64,000 nt of DNA, from NCBI GenBank assembly GCA_002457555.1, contig NTJQ01000003.1:1-64000 (forward strand), read 5' to 3'. The position numbers and the translations under genes are program-made. This document shows positions 28,543-38,285 of the stretch, piece after piece. The DNA comes from Marine Group II euryarchaeote MED-G37 (GTDB lineage: Archaea; Thermoplasmatota; Poseidoniia; Poseidoniales; Thalassarchaeaceae). The notes below the pieces were generated by a model. That model had not been told where the DNA came from. It did not search any database and saw nothing but the letters and a program-made list of their open reading frames with translations. The stretch's first letter is position 1. Every line of letters begins with the position of its first letter.

Positions 28543-29148
28543 GTGAAGCGTACTGGCTGGTTGCTTGTAGTAGTGACATTGAGTCTACTAGCAAGCTCTT
28601 CTGTAACTGCTCATGATCAGAAAGAGTACACGGTTATCCTTGGGTCCGAAGGTGCCACACCTTCGTCAATAGACGCTGGCATTCTGGTCGAAACCGATTC
28701 AATTTTCTTCCGTAATCATGACTCGAGAGAAAATGCAAGCCACAGAATCCTAATTGATGCGGATTTGGATGGGGCTTTCGATTCTATTGATGATATCTAC
28801 ACTGATTGGATGTACACTTCCTGTGAATTAAACGAAACAGGCCACAAGGTCGATGAGAGTTGTAACACATCTACAACGGTCCTGTTAGCACCTGAAAATG
28901 GCTTACTTCCAGGTAACATATCAATGATTCATGAGATAAAATTCTACGAACAAGTCACGCAAACTCCGTTTTATGCTGTATTCTCGATAGACGACCACAG
29001 CCAACAAAATACACTTGTCCCACAAGAGCCTCATACACCTACTAACTCAGAAGAATCTGATTCTCTTCTCAGAGGTATCGTGGTGATTACAGCAGGAGTT
29101 TCCATTTTGCTCGCCTCACTATTGATTTCTCCTCGAAGCGATAACTGA
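28543..29148 (+). CDS. Exported C-terminally anchored beta-rich protein (cupredoxin-like?), similar layout to 24082..24672
   Basis: GTG start; signal peptide ending SSVTA|H; C-terminal TM GIVVITAGVSILLASLLI. Confidence 0.6.
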   Translation: MKRTGWLLVVVTLSLLASSSVTAHDQKEYTVILGSEGATPSSIDAGILVETDSIFFRNHDSRENASHRILIDADLDGAFDSIDDIYTDWMYTSCELNETGHKVDESCNTSTTVLLAPENGLLPGNISMIHEIKFYEQVTQTPFYAVFSIDDHSQQNTLVPQEPHTPTNSEESDSLLRGIVVITAGVSILLASLLISPRSDN

Positions 29149-29203
29149 GCCTCTCTTTACGACGGTCGAACTCAAGAACCCCTGCTCGGTCGGCAGGCTC
29201 ACG

Positions 29204-29280
29204 GGGCGCTTAGCTCAGCTTGGAAGAGCACCTGGTTTGCAACCAGGGGGCCGGGGGTTCAAATCCCCCAGCGTCCACCA
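29204..29280 (+). tRNA. tRNA-Ala (anticodon TGC), CCA encoded
   Basis: GGGCGCT/AGCGTCC acceptor; CCTGG-TTTGCAA-CCAGG anticodon arm; GGGGGTTCAAATCCCCC T-arm; CCA at 29278-29280. Confidence 0.95.
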
Positions 29281-30306
29281 TCAAGCTTCAATCCGAGGCG
29301 CAAGCTGATTGAGGATCTTCAGTAAGCCACGAAGAGTCACTTCACTGATTCCTGATACCTTGCAAACTTCACTTTGGGTTCGGGGTGAAGTGCTTTCTTG
29401 TGAGGCGCGATAGAGAATAACTCCAGCAATACCAGAAGGCTTCTTTCCTTGCCAAGATAGGTCTTCTCCAACCTTCTTCCACATATCTCGAGCAGCACCG
29501 AGGACTGTAGGAGGTAGTTGTAGGTCTGAATGGAACTTTTCGAAGTACTCCTGTGGCCCTGTGATGTGATGTGTACCTAAGTTTCTCGCAACTAACCTAA
29601 TAGTTCTCTTGAGCTCCTTTTGTTCGACTTCAGTTCTCATATCGAATGCTTCTGCAATCTCTTCAATTTTGCGAGGAATCCTTGCTTCGCGCGCTGCGAT
29701 GTAAACACAAGCAGCAGATACACCACGAATACTACGACCCGTTACCAAGCCACGTTCTACAGAGTGCCGGTAAAGAGAAGCGGCCTGTTGTTCAATCTGA
29801 GGAGTTAAGTCTCCACGGTCTCGTATGAATTGCATAGCAGTTGTCAGATTGCGAGCACGTGAGTCTCTGGTCTTGCTACGCTGGTCTATGCGCTGACGCC
29901 TTCGCCAGTCGCGAGCAGACTTTCCAGTTATCCCGTGGCGCTTTGCAGCCCCTGAAGTCAAGTCGGATCGACTGATTTCAGTGGACAGCCCTTTATCCGA
30001 AATTGTCAGTGTTGTAGGTGCGCCAACTCTACTTCGGTCAGCAGCATCCGAATGATTTACCCATTCTGCACCAGGGTCGATCATATTCTGAGCCGCAACA
30101 TATCCACATACAGCACAACTAGTTTCACCACGCACTACATCCGTGTCCCATTCATCACTCCCACAAACTTCGCAGGCACCAGATACAATCTCGGTATTCC
30201 TAGCTTGTGAAGGGCGTACACCGCTTACAAACGACTTCTTTCTTTTTGTCTTCTTCATAGTTCTCTTCTCCTTGGCCTGTCGGCTCTTAGTAACTCGTTC
30301 ATTCAT
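29281..30306 (-). CDS. tfb: Transcription initiation factor IIB
   Basis: CEVCGSDEWDTDVVRGETSCAVCGYV zinc ribbon, B-reader DPGAEW and two cyclin folds; start placed at internal Met (MNERVTKS), listed ORF extends to 30426. Confidence 0.93.
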   Translation of the reverse strand: MNERVTKSRQAKEKRTMKKTKRKKSFVSGVRPSQARNTEIVSGACEVCGSDEWDTDVVRGETSCAVCGYVAAQNMIDPGAEWVNHSDAADRSRVGAPTTLTISDKGLSTEISRSDLTSGAAKRHGITGKSARDWRRRQRIDQRSKTRDSRARNLTTAMQFIRDRGDLTPQIEQQAASLYRHSVERGLVTGRSIRGVSAACVYIAAREARIPRKIEEIAEAFDMRTEVEQKELKRTIRLVARNLGTHHITGPQEYFEKFHSDLQLPPTVLGAARDMWKKVGEDLSWQGKKPSGIAGVILYRASQESTSPRTQSEVCKVSGISEVTLRGLLKILNQLAPRIEA

Positions 30307-30338
30307 AGTAACTATTGGTTGTATAGTCCGAGTTATCC

Positions 30339-30347
30339 TATATAAAA
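30339..30347. promoter_or_regulatory. TATA-box-like element TATATAAAA between divergent tfb and gcvT
   Basis: Archaeal-type TATA sequence about 33 nt from the tfb start and 38 nt from the gcvT start; orientation not resolved. Confidence 0.5.
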
Positions 30348-30384
30348 CTTTGTCCTCTCTGTTTGTACGGATTTCACTAAAATC

Positions 30385-31599
30385 GTGGTATTGCACTCTA
30401 ATGTTCCAATAGAGAGATTCTTGCACCTATCGCTTCCGCAACGGGTTGTGTCAGATACTCCACCTGAGCGTACAGCGTTGTATGATTGCCATCTAGAGTC
30501 AGAAGCGAAGATGGTTGATTTCCACGGATTTGAATTGCCAATATGGTATTCCTCAATCCAAGAGGAACATCTTGCTTGCAGATCTTCAGCAGGAATGTTT
30601 GACGTTTCACACATGGGCTTGTTCTCCTTCAGTGGCGAAAAAGTCAGACAGTGGCTCGAGAGTATATCAACCCAGAGAGTTTCTTCCTTTGCTTCAGGCC
30701 GCTGTGGCTACACCCATTTCCTTGACCATGATGGGCAAATTATTGATGACATGATTTTTGCGATAAAATCAGATGATTGTGTATTAGGGGTGCCAAATGC
30801 TTCTATGGTTTCAACTATGTGGGATTGGTTCAGTGAATTGCTACCTAAAGATGGCTCGGTAACTGTAGAGGACCTATCAGATGAGACGAGTATAATTGCT
30901 CTCCAAGGCCCGAATTCGGCAAAAATTCTTACTGCAGCATTGGGCAATGAAAATAGTATTGGACGATTCAAGTGTCAGGAAATTGCTTCCAATGATTCTG
31001 GAATTACCGGTTGGATTCAAGGCACAGGTTACACTGGTGAGAGTGGTGCTGAAATTTTTGTTCCGAACGAACAGGCAGGCTTACTGTGGAATCTACTCCT
31101 CAAGTCTGGTCACCCTCACGGTTTGGTGCCTGTCGGTCTGGGTGCTAGAGATACTCTTAGGCTTGAGAAAGGCTACTTATTATCAGGCCAAGACTTCCTC
31201 TGGCCGGGTTTAGGAATACAACCCGATGAATCGTTACCCTCTGAATTCCTTACTCGCGACACAGTCGAGACAGCAGTCCCCTTTGGCCTAGATATCGATC
31301 ACGAATTTGTTGGCCGTAGTCGTGTTCTGTCATCACTAGACTCGGGAGTAAAGTGGCATGGTCTTCGATGTCTTGATAGAGGTCCTGCGCCTCGATTAGG
31401 GCACGCCGTTAAATTGTCTGATGACGACGAATCTGCAATACTGGGATATGTAACTAGTGGCTGTCCTTCTCCTTCTCTATCAAGAACGGGAATTGCTATG
31501 GCCTATCTTGAGAATGTCGAAATTGGTTCAGAGGTTTGGATCCAAGCCAGCCCAAGAAGGCGAGTAAGGGCAGAAATAGTACGCCCCCCTTTCGTTTGA
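30385..31599 (+). CDS. gcvT: Glycine cleavage system T protein (aminomethyltransferase)
   Basis: RTALYDCHLESEAKMVDFHGFELPIWYSS, GMFDVSHMGLFSF, GTGYTGESGAEIFVP, GARDTLRLEKGYLLSGQD. Confidence 0.93.
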   Translation: MVLHSNVPIERFLHLSLPQRVVSDTPPERTALYDCHLESEAKMVDFHGFELPIWYSSIQEEHLACRSSAGMFDVSHMGLFSFSGEKVRQWLESISTQRVSSFASGRCGYTHFLDHDGQIIDDMIFAIKSDDCVLGVPNASMVSTMWDWFSELLPKDGSVTVEDLSDETSIIALQGPNSAKILTAALGNENSIGRFKCQEIASNDSGITGWIQGTGYTGESGAEIFVPNEQAGLLWNLLLKSGHPHGLVPVGLGARDTLRLEKGYLLSGQDFLWPGLGIQPDESLPSEFLTRDTVETAVPFGLDIDHEFVGRSRVLSSLDSGVKWHGLRCLDRGPAPRLGHAVKLSDDDESAILGYVTSGCPSPSLSRTGIAMAYLENVEIGSEVWIQASPRRRVRAEIVRPPFV

Positions 31600-31686
31600 A
31601 TTAAATAGGATTCAGGCAGAGAATTTACCTCTGCGCCGGCGTAATACTCATGACCACTATTGGTCAGCGGATAATTGGGTGGACAT

Positions 31687-33492
31687 ATGAGTGCAAGATT
31701 TGAAGCGGTCGCACTTAAGAAGTTGCAAGAGATTATTCAGGAAAAAGGGATTAGTGCTGAGGCAATTTTCTCTAAATTCGATGTTAACAATGATGGAAGT
31801 TTAGATGCTCAAGAATTTAAGCAGGCAATAACGTCAATAACAGGTCAAAATGCTCCTGATGCAATAATTAGAGCCGTTTTCTCCGCTCTCGATAGTGACG
31901 GTGATAACGTACTCGATCTCGCTGAACTTCTAGCCTTGGCAGGTGGTGGACAGGCTGGAACTGTCTCCGGAGAATTCAATGAAATTACTATTCAAGGACA
32001 CACCATTCCAGAATACAATGGCAGTTATATTCGTGGAGAGGATATTAATGGGCAACCAAGTTTTTCAAAGCCCTCTGGTCATACACTTTACTTCTACAAT
32101 ATGTCAGCGGGTGGCGCTAAGTCTTGGAGCTTGCACAAACGTCGAACAGATGGTAGTAAGGATCACTATGATGGTGGATGGACCAGACCCCCGTCCTCTG
32201 GAGGTCTCCCCTTAGGCGCCAGAAGGTGGGTTGGCGTTGGTATGCTCACGATTACTGCAGTTGGCGAACGATTAACTCCTAACGCCGAAGAAGCGGAAAA
32301 TGAAGACACAACAGATATTCGAATTGAATTGGAAAAAGGAAGATACAAGTCAAACGAATCAATCTTAGTTAATTTCACTGGACCTACATTAGGTCCTGAT
32401 TCATGGCTAGGAGTTGTTCCTGCCGATATAGAGCATGGCGATTCTACGGTAAATAGATACAATCGGGTTTCGTATTTTGATATGGAGGGGCAATCGATTG
32501 GAACTCATATTTTCGAAAACCCAGGGGAGGGCGATTGGACAATCAGAATGAATGATGGTTCCGGCGATGAACTAGCTTATGTTGAGTTCAGCGTTGATTT
32601 GGCTCAAGTGGAAGAAATAAGCCCAATTCCAATGGAGTCTTCGCAAGCCAATCTAGAATTTACTTCCGAAGATGGATTTGACCCCGTGGATAAGATGATG
32701 TCAGATTTTGGACCTGAATTCAATAACGATCTAGAAAACTTACTTTCCAATCCAAACCAAAGCCTAGATGAGGCTAGAGCAGCAGCGGACGAAATGGCTG
32801 AAGATAAAATAAGTGATTTGCCATTCTTATTCCAAGCACCCGCGAGGAGAATGTGGTCAAATAATGCCGATTCAATCCTTACAAAAATGTTGAGGAATTT
32901 ACCTCCTCCGGAGGATGTAGCAAAGGCCGCTGCTGTTGCTAGCGCAGTAGGTATAGGTGCTGCAACTGTGGCTGCCCAGGCTGGATTGGATACACAAACC
33001 CCGGAAGAGGCAATCCTAGATGCGGTAGTTAATACCGTTGTAGACCATGCTGCCGAAGTAGTACTGGATACTGCATCTCCTACATATGAGTCGGTACCAG
33101 ATGCAATATCCTCTATTGAGGCTTTAACGGATACTGACCCAGAGGCTACAATCGAATCAAGCAGTCTAGACTTGCTTGCTATTTCCACAGCATTGAATCA
33201 ATCACGATATCTAAACGACCAAGTCGAAATCATCGAGTCGGCAAGCGGTAAAATCGCTCACGCATCAGTCCGAGTAGACAAACTTGAGAGAACCTTCTCA
33301 ATTGGAATCGACGATGAATATCGAGGTGGTCAGACAATAATTGGTAGCATAGATGGAGTTGGAGAAGTTGAAGTTCACCTAAAGGCATCAGCAGACATTT
33401 CTTCTATAATACCAAACCATAATTCTGACTTCGCTCTCTCACTCCACAAGTGGAACGGAATAAGAAAGAGACTGGAATTATACGCTCAATGA
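31687..33492 (+). CDS. Cytoplasmic EF-hand protein with additional beta-rich domains
   Basis: Two EF loops DVNNDGSLDAQE and DSDGDNVLDLAE; no signal peptide; ATG at 31687. Confidence 0.75.
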   Translation: MSARFEAVALKKLQEIIQEKGISAEAIFSKFDVNNDGSLDAQEFKQAITSITGQNAPDAIIRAVFSALDSDGDNVLDLAELLALAGGGQAGTVSGEFNEITIQGHTIPEYNGSYIRGEDINGQPSFSKPSGHTLYFYNMSAGGAKSWSLHKRRTDGSKDHYDGGWTRPPSSGGLPLGARRWVGVGMLTITAVGERLTPNAEEAENEDTTDIRIELEKGRYKSNESILVNFTGPTLGPDSWLGVVPADIEHGDSTVNRYNRVSYFDMEGQSIGTHIFENPGEGDWTIRMNDGSGDELAYVEFSVDLAQVEEISPIPMESSQANLEFTSEDGFDPVDKMMSDFGPEFNNDLENLLSNPNQSLDEARAAADEMAEDKISDLPFLFQAPARRMWSNNADSILTKMLRNLPPPEDVAKAAAVASAVGIGAATVAAQAGLDTQTPEEAILDAVVNTVVDHAAEVVLDTASPTYESVPDAISSIEALTDTDPEATIESSSLDLLAISTALNQSRYLNDQVEIIESASGKIAHASVRVDKLERTFSIGIDDEYRGGQTIIGSIDGVGEVEVHLKASADISSIIPNHNSDFALSLHKWNGIRKRLELYAQ

Positions 33493-34409
33493 CCTGCGAA
33501 TTCGAAAGCTTCCTCTAGCATCTCTTCTAGACTGATTTGAGGTGCGAAGCCTAACCGCATCTCTAGGTCTCTAGCGTCTACAATGCCGAACACTTCTTGT
33601 GAATCATCCTGGCCATATTCTGATTCACACCCAGTCTTTTGATTGTAAATCGCAGCAACCTCAGCCATACTGATTGCCTTGCCGGAACCAACGGAGATGC
33701 TCTCGCGAGTAGGCGGAGGATTCTCTAACACAGCACCGATTACCGAGACTAGGTCTTGTACATGAACGAAATCTTTCACATCTGAGCCATCTCCAGGGAT
33801 GTTTACCCAGCCCATCATACATTCCATTGCCCATTGATGTAGTAATCCATTGCCTTCTGAACCATCGAGAAGAACACCTTGTACGTTTGAAGCCCGAATA
33901 ATGCTAACCGGTCTCTCGGCTTGGGCTCTCTCTAGTGCCATTTCTTCCATCCATAATTGGCCTTCAGCTGCAGTATCTCTCGGAGAGAGTGTAGAATCAT
34001 ATCCGTAGTACGGCTCATCGGGCTTCCACTGAGGGTGCACTCTGAGAGTTCCAACGATGATTAGGTGCAATTCACCATGGCGATCTACAGCATCTAGAAT
34101 TGGCCTTGATTGCTCACGCATCCTAAGTAAAGTTTCTCGGTCATCTCTGCCAAAAGCAGAGTCTGTTGGTTTGGAATTAATGTGAACGATTGCAGTGCAG
34201 GATGTAAGCAATGCATCCAGAGTCATTGAGTCTTCCATAGCCTCCGGTGGAATCTCAACAGCCGCGTCTCCAAGCATCTCCAATATATATGGAGCAACGA
34301 AGTGGTCGGGTGCGCTAACAGCGACCTTCATAGTATCACCAATACCCGACCTTCTTCTATAACCTAAGAGTGTGTCGGTAAGTAGTGTTTGATTTGTTGA
34401 AGCAATCAT
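33486..34409 (-). CDS. NAD-dependent epimerase/dehydratase family (SDR-like)
   Basis: Extended-SDR-like content: SIIRASNVQG, DFVHVQDLVSVIGAVLENPPP, SVGSGKAISMAEVAAIY. Confidence 0.75.
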   Translation of the reverse strand: MIASTNQTLLTDTLLGYRRRSGIGDTMKVAVSAPDHFVAPYILEMLGDAAVEIPPEAMEDSMTLDALLTSCTAIVHINSKPTDSAFGRDDRETLLRMREQSRPILDAVDRHGELHLIIVGTLRVHPQWKPDEPYYGYDSTLSPRDTAAEGQLWMEEMALERAQAERPVSIIRASNVQGVLLDGSEGNGLLHQWAMECMMGWVNIPGDGSDVKDFVHVQDLVSVIGAVLENPPPTRESISVGSGKAISMAEVAAIYNQKTGCESEYGQDDSQEVFGIVDARDLEMRLGFAPQISLEEMLEEAFEFAGH

Positions 34410-34463
34410 TGAAGCACCACCCGCAATTCAGACAGACCGCCCGAGGGCTAGAGGTGCGCGCTG

Positions 34464-35831
34464 ATGGACCAATTACCAAATTTAGGTAGAGAGCAAGAGA
34501 TGCTTGATTCCATGGGTCTCAAGTCGATTGATGACCTATTTTCGGACATACCAGAAGAAGTCCGTAGAATGGACCCACTACCTCTCCGAGGGCCACAATC
34601 AGAAGAGGAAATTTGGGCTGATGCACAACATTTGCTAGGAGCCAACATAGACCTTGACTCCAGACCTTCTTTCCTTTCTGCAGGTTTGGCTCGAAACTTT
34701 GTTCCAACCATGGTGCCGATGCTTGCAACTCGGGGAGAGTTCCTCACCTCCTACACTCCTTACCAGCCTGAGGTCAGTCAAGGGATGCTACAGGCTATGT
34801 GGGAATTCCAAACGATGGTATCTGAATTAGTAGGATTGCCCGTATCAAATGTCTCGATGTATGATGCTAGCACAGCTGCTGCAGAAGCCATAACTACTGC
34901 TGTAAGGGTAAAAGGACGCAAAGCGACTCAGAAAGGAGTTGTATACGTTTCACAATTTGTACCACCTCATCGATTGTCTGTGATAGAGAATTACACCCAA
35001 GGCGTTGGTATAGAATTGCGTACCCTTGAACATAATTCTGATGGTATGGTAAACCTAGAAGCCGCCTCAGCGGCAGTAGGTGCTTGTGCGGTTTACGTCG
35101 AACAACCGAACGCCTTTGGGGAACTCGACGAAGGAATCACTCAGATGAAGGAAATAATCGGTGAAAATACTGCTCTAATCGTCGGTGTTGACGCAGTCTC
35201 TCTTGGTATAGTGGAGGCGCCTGGAAATTATGGCGCCGATATCGTAGTCGGCGAAGGCCAGCCATTCGGTATCGGTCCTACTGCAGGAGGTCCAATATAC
35301 GGACTATTTGCCTGTAAGAAGGAATATCTTCGGCTAATGCCAGGAAGAATTGTTGGGAAAACCCTAGACGAAGATGGAAAGGATGCTTTCACTCTAACTC
35401 TGTCTACTCGCGAGCAACATATTCGCCGCCACCGAGCAACGTCGAATATTTGTTCAAATGAAACCCTCATCGCTTTGATGGGAGCAATGCATATGGCATT
35501 GCTTGGACCAGAGGGTTTGGAGAAATTAGCTCTTCGTGTTGCGGCGACAACAGAAGTCACCAAGCAAGCCATAAGCGGAATTTCTGGAGTGGAATTAGTA
35601 GACCCAAACACACCTAATTTCCGCGAGTTCGCTGTAAAACTACCTGGTAATGCTGCTGATGCAGTTGCTCACATGGATGCGGCTGGAGTCCTTGGGGGAT
35701 TTCCTATGGGCGAATGGTGGGATTCAATGTCTTCGTGCTTGCTTATCGGCTGCGACGAGCGCACTACACAATCGGATATTGAGGCCCTAGTTTCGGCTCT
35801 TACGGCTTGGGTTGAGGAGGAGTCAGCATGA
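34464..35831 (+). CDS. gcvPA: Glycine dehydrogenase (decarboxylating) subunit 1
   Basis: FLTSYTPYQPEVSQGMLQAMWEFQTMVSELVGLPVSNVSMYDASTAAAEA; FTLTLSTREQHIRRHRATSNICSNE. Confidence 0.96.
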   Translation: MDQLPNLGREQEMLDSMGLKSIDDLFSDIPEEVRRMDPLPLRGPQSEEEIWADAQHLLGANIDLDSRPSFLSAGLARNFVPTMVPMLATRGEFLTSYTPYQPEVSQGMLQAMWEFQTMVSELVGLPVSNVSMYDASTAAAEAITTAVRVKGRKATQKGVVYVSQFVPPHRLSVIENYTQGVGIELRTLEHNSDGMVNLEAASAAVGACAVYVEQPNAFGELDEGITQMKEIIGENTALIVGVDAVSLGIVEAPGNYGADIVVGEGQPFGIGPTAGGPIYGLFACKKEYLRLMPGRIVGKTLDEDGKDAFTLTLSTREQHIRRHRATSNICSNETLIALMGAMHMALLGPEGLEKLALRVAATTEVTKQAISGISGVELVDPNTPNFREFAVKLPGNAADAVAHMDAAGVLGGFPMGEWWDSMSSCLLIGCDERTTQSDIEALVSALTAWVEEESA

Positions 35832-37324
35832 GTGATATCTTCGAGTTTAACGGAGCGAAGGGATCCGGCTGGTCGCAACCGGAACCAATGAAGGAGGGGG
35901 CGATAAACGCTGTTCCGAGCTCTTTACGCCGCAGTACACTTCCTCGATGGCCTCGAGCCAGTGAGCCAGAATTAGTCCGTCATTATACATGGTTGTCACA
36001 ACGAAATTTTGGAATAGACAATGGATTTTATCCATTAGGATCATGTACAATGAAGCACAATCCAAGAATCAACGAGAGGATTGTTCAACTGCCTGGAATC
36101 GATCGGATACATCCCTTACAACCCGAACATCAGATCCAAGGGTTACTGTCGATTTTCTATGAGATGCAAGAAATGTTGGAAATTTGTGCCGGAATGGACC
36201 AAGTCACCCTACAACCAGTTGCCGGGGCGCAAGGTGAGTTTACAGCGATTCGATGTATTCAAGAATATCATCGTCAAAATGGAGATATCCAACGAGACAA
36301 GGTGATTGTGCCTGATTCCGCTCATGGTACAAACCCCGCATCGGCAGCGATGTGTGGTTACGAAATAGTTGAGATTCCAAGTGGCGAAGACGGCCGCTTA
36401 GACTTAAGTGCACTAAGAGCGGCAGTTGGAGAAGATACAGCCGCGATGATGATTACCAATCCAAGTACACTGGGGGTCTTTGAGCCAGATATCGCCGAGG
36501 CGGCAGAGATAGTCCACTCGGCTGGTGGACAAATGTACTATGATGGTGCTAATTTCAATGCAATTCTAGGCAAGACTGACCCCGGTAGAATGGGATTCGA
36601 TGCAGTACATTACAATCTTCACAAGACCTTCAGCCAGCCTCACGGAGGTGGGGGTCCAGGAAGCGGTCCGATCGGAGTCAAGGCCCATCTAGCTGATTTC
36701 CTTCCATCCCCAATTGCAGATAGAGAAGAGACAGAAGATGGGGGAGCTACCGGAGATGGTTACCGCTACTTTTGGCGATCCCCAACCAATTCTATCGGTA
36801 AGGTACAGCAGTGGCACGGGAATTCCGGCGCGGTTGTTCGAGCATGGGCATACTATCGCCGCTATGGTAGAGAATTGGAATTGATGAGTGAGCACGCTGT
36901 TCTGAATGCTAATTATCTCCGGCATCAAATCATGAACCCAAACCAAGAACATCAGAATTCCATTCACTCAATGCCGGTTGATGGGGCACCCTCAGAGGTG
37001 GTAAAGCACGAATTTACTTTGAGCATGATGCCACTAAAGGAAACTACTGGAGTTACCGGAAAGGACATTGCAAAACGACTACTCGACTATGGGTACATGT
37101 CTCCAACACTTTACTTCCCAATGATTGTGCCAGAATGTTTGATGATAGAACCAACCGAAACCGAAAGTCGAGAAGTATTGGATAAATTTGCCGAGGATTT
37201 CCTGACAATTCTTTCAGAGGACCCAGAAGTGGTTCAAACAGCTCCACACACCACAGATGTTAGGCGCGTAGATGAGGTACTAGCAGCCAGAACCCTAGTA
37301 TTGCGCAAAGAGTTCGATGATTGA
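35828..37324 (+). CDS. gcvPB: Glycine dehydrogenase (decarboxylating) subunit 2
   Basis: GFYPLGSCTMKHNPRINE, DSAHGTNPASAAMCGYEIVEIPS, DAVHYNLHKTFSQPHGGGGPGSGPIGV. Confidence 0.96.
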   Translation: MSDIFEFNGAKGSGWSQPEPMKEGAINAVPSSLRRSTLPRWPRASEPELVRHYTWLSQRNFGIDNGFYPLGSCTMKHNPRINERIVQLPGIDRIHPLQPEHQIQGLLSIFYEMQEMLEICAGMDQVTLQPVAGAQGEFTAIRCIQEYHRQNGDIQRDKVIVPDSAHGTNPASAAMCGYEIVEIPSGEDGRLDLSALRAAVGEDTAAMMITNPSTLGVFEPDIAEAAEIVHSAGGQMYYDGANFNAILGKTDPGRMGFDAVHYNLHKTFSQPHGGGGPGSGPIGVKAHLADFLPSPIADREETEDGGATGDGYRYFWRSPTNSIGKVQQWHGNSGAVVRAWAYYRRYGRELELMSEHAVLNANYLRHQIMNPNQEHQNSIHSMPVDGAPSEVVKHEFTLSMMPLKETTGVTGKDIAKRLLDYGYMSPTLYFPMIVPECLMIEPTETESREVLDKFAEDFLTILSEDPEVVQTAPHTTDVRRVDEVLAARTLVLRKEFDD

Positions 37325-37343
37325 TATCCTGGACTGATATCAA
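37321..37343. other. Inverted repeat TTGATATC-CTGGACT-GATATCAA overlapping the gcvPB stop
   Basis: 8-bp perfect stem with 7-nt loop. Confidence 0.5.
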
Positions 37344-37346
37344 TCT

Positions 37347-38243
37347 GTGCGAACCAAATATGAGCAACCCGACGGGATAGTCGTGCAGGCCGCTCGCGAC
37401 TCAGACTGGTTAAGGGGCGAATCTCGTTGGTATCCTGCCAGCGAATCCACGCCTGCGAATCTGGCAGGAGAAGAAAATCCCGGCGGAAATTGGGAATTAG
37501 CCTCAACTTCAGAAGTTACTAGAGGTTGGATGAGACAGAGATTGAATCCTTTAGGTCCAAGAATACTGTATACAACAGCATGGGCTCCGTTTTTCTTAAT
37601 CGCTTCTGTCTTACCTCTAGCATTTCCAGATCGCACTCCCGATGACCAATTGGTAGCAATCTCATTGTTCTCAGTTAGCTGGTTTCTATTGTTAACCGGT
37701 TTTCGTAGATTGCAAGAGGGTTTACCAATTCCAGTTGAGGGCTTTTTGGAAAAATTCTATCCTTTTGACATTGCACTAATCCTTCCTGCTGCAATAATTT
37801 TCTCATTACATATCGTCATCGATAGCCGCTTGGGTTGGCTTTCATTTCTGCTTTTTGCCCTTGCCCAATATCGGACCATACAGAATATCATTTTAGTGGC
37901 CGGTCAGAACTCTGCTCGTTGGCTTCTTCCAATCAATCCAGAAGACTATTCAAAAGATGTGCTAACTGAGGGTTGGATAGTTGTTTCAAATAATTTCAGA
38001 ATCGGGACACTCGCGCAATGGGAAGGGCCCCTACCTGAATATGTAGCTAATTTAATCGGAGTAACTCGAGGAGATTCGAATTTTGTGGCCTTCACTCTAA
38101 TGCACCGTGTAGGAACGATACATGACGCATTTTCGGACACATTTATTTCCGACTCTCGATTTGAGTCTCTTCTATTTTCACCACCTTTGATGATTGCTGG
38201 AGAGGCATGGTCAGAGAGGTTTCTTGCACCAACTGAGACATAG
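37347..38243 (+). CDS. Hypothetical membrane protein
   Basis: Several TM-like segments; GTG start. Confidence 0.6.
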   Translation: MRTKYEQPDGIVVQAARDSDWLRGESRWYPASESTPANLAGEENPGGNWELASTSEVTRGWMRQRLNPLGPRILYTTAWAPFFLIASVLPLAFPDRTPDDQLVAISLFSVSWFLLLTGFRRLQEGLPIPVEGFLEKFYPFDIALILPAAIIFSLHIVIDSRLGWLSFLLFALAQYRTIQNIILVAGQNSARWLLPINPEDYSKDVLTEGWIVVSNNFRIGTLAQWEGPLPEYVANLIGVTRGDSNFVAFTLMHRVGTIHDAFSDTFISDSRFESLLFSPPLMIAGEAWSERFLAPTET

Positions 38244-38285
38244 ATTTGCAGTCGTTGCTTTCGGCAGGCATTTTAACCGACTGTT

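Noticed and set aside
29281-30426. Extended N-terminus of the TFIIB ORF (MQESLYWNIRVQYHDF...)
   Set aside because: Would overlap gcvT and the TATA-like element; the TFIIB-like sequence fits a start at the internal Met near 30306.
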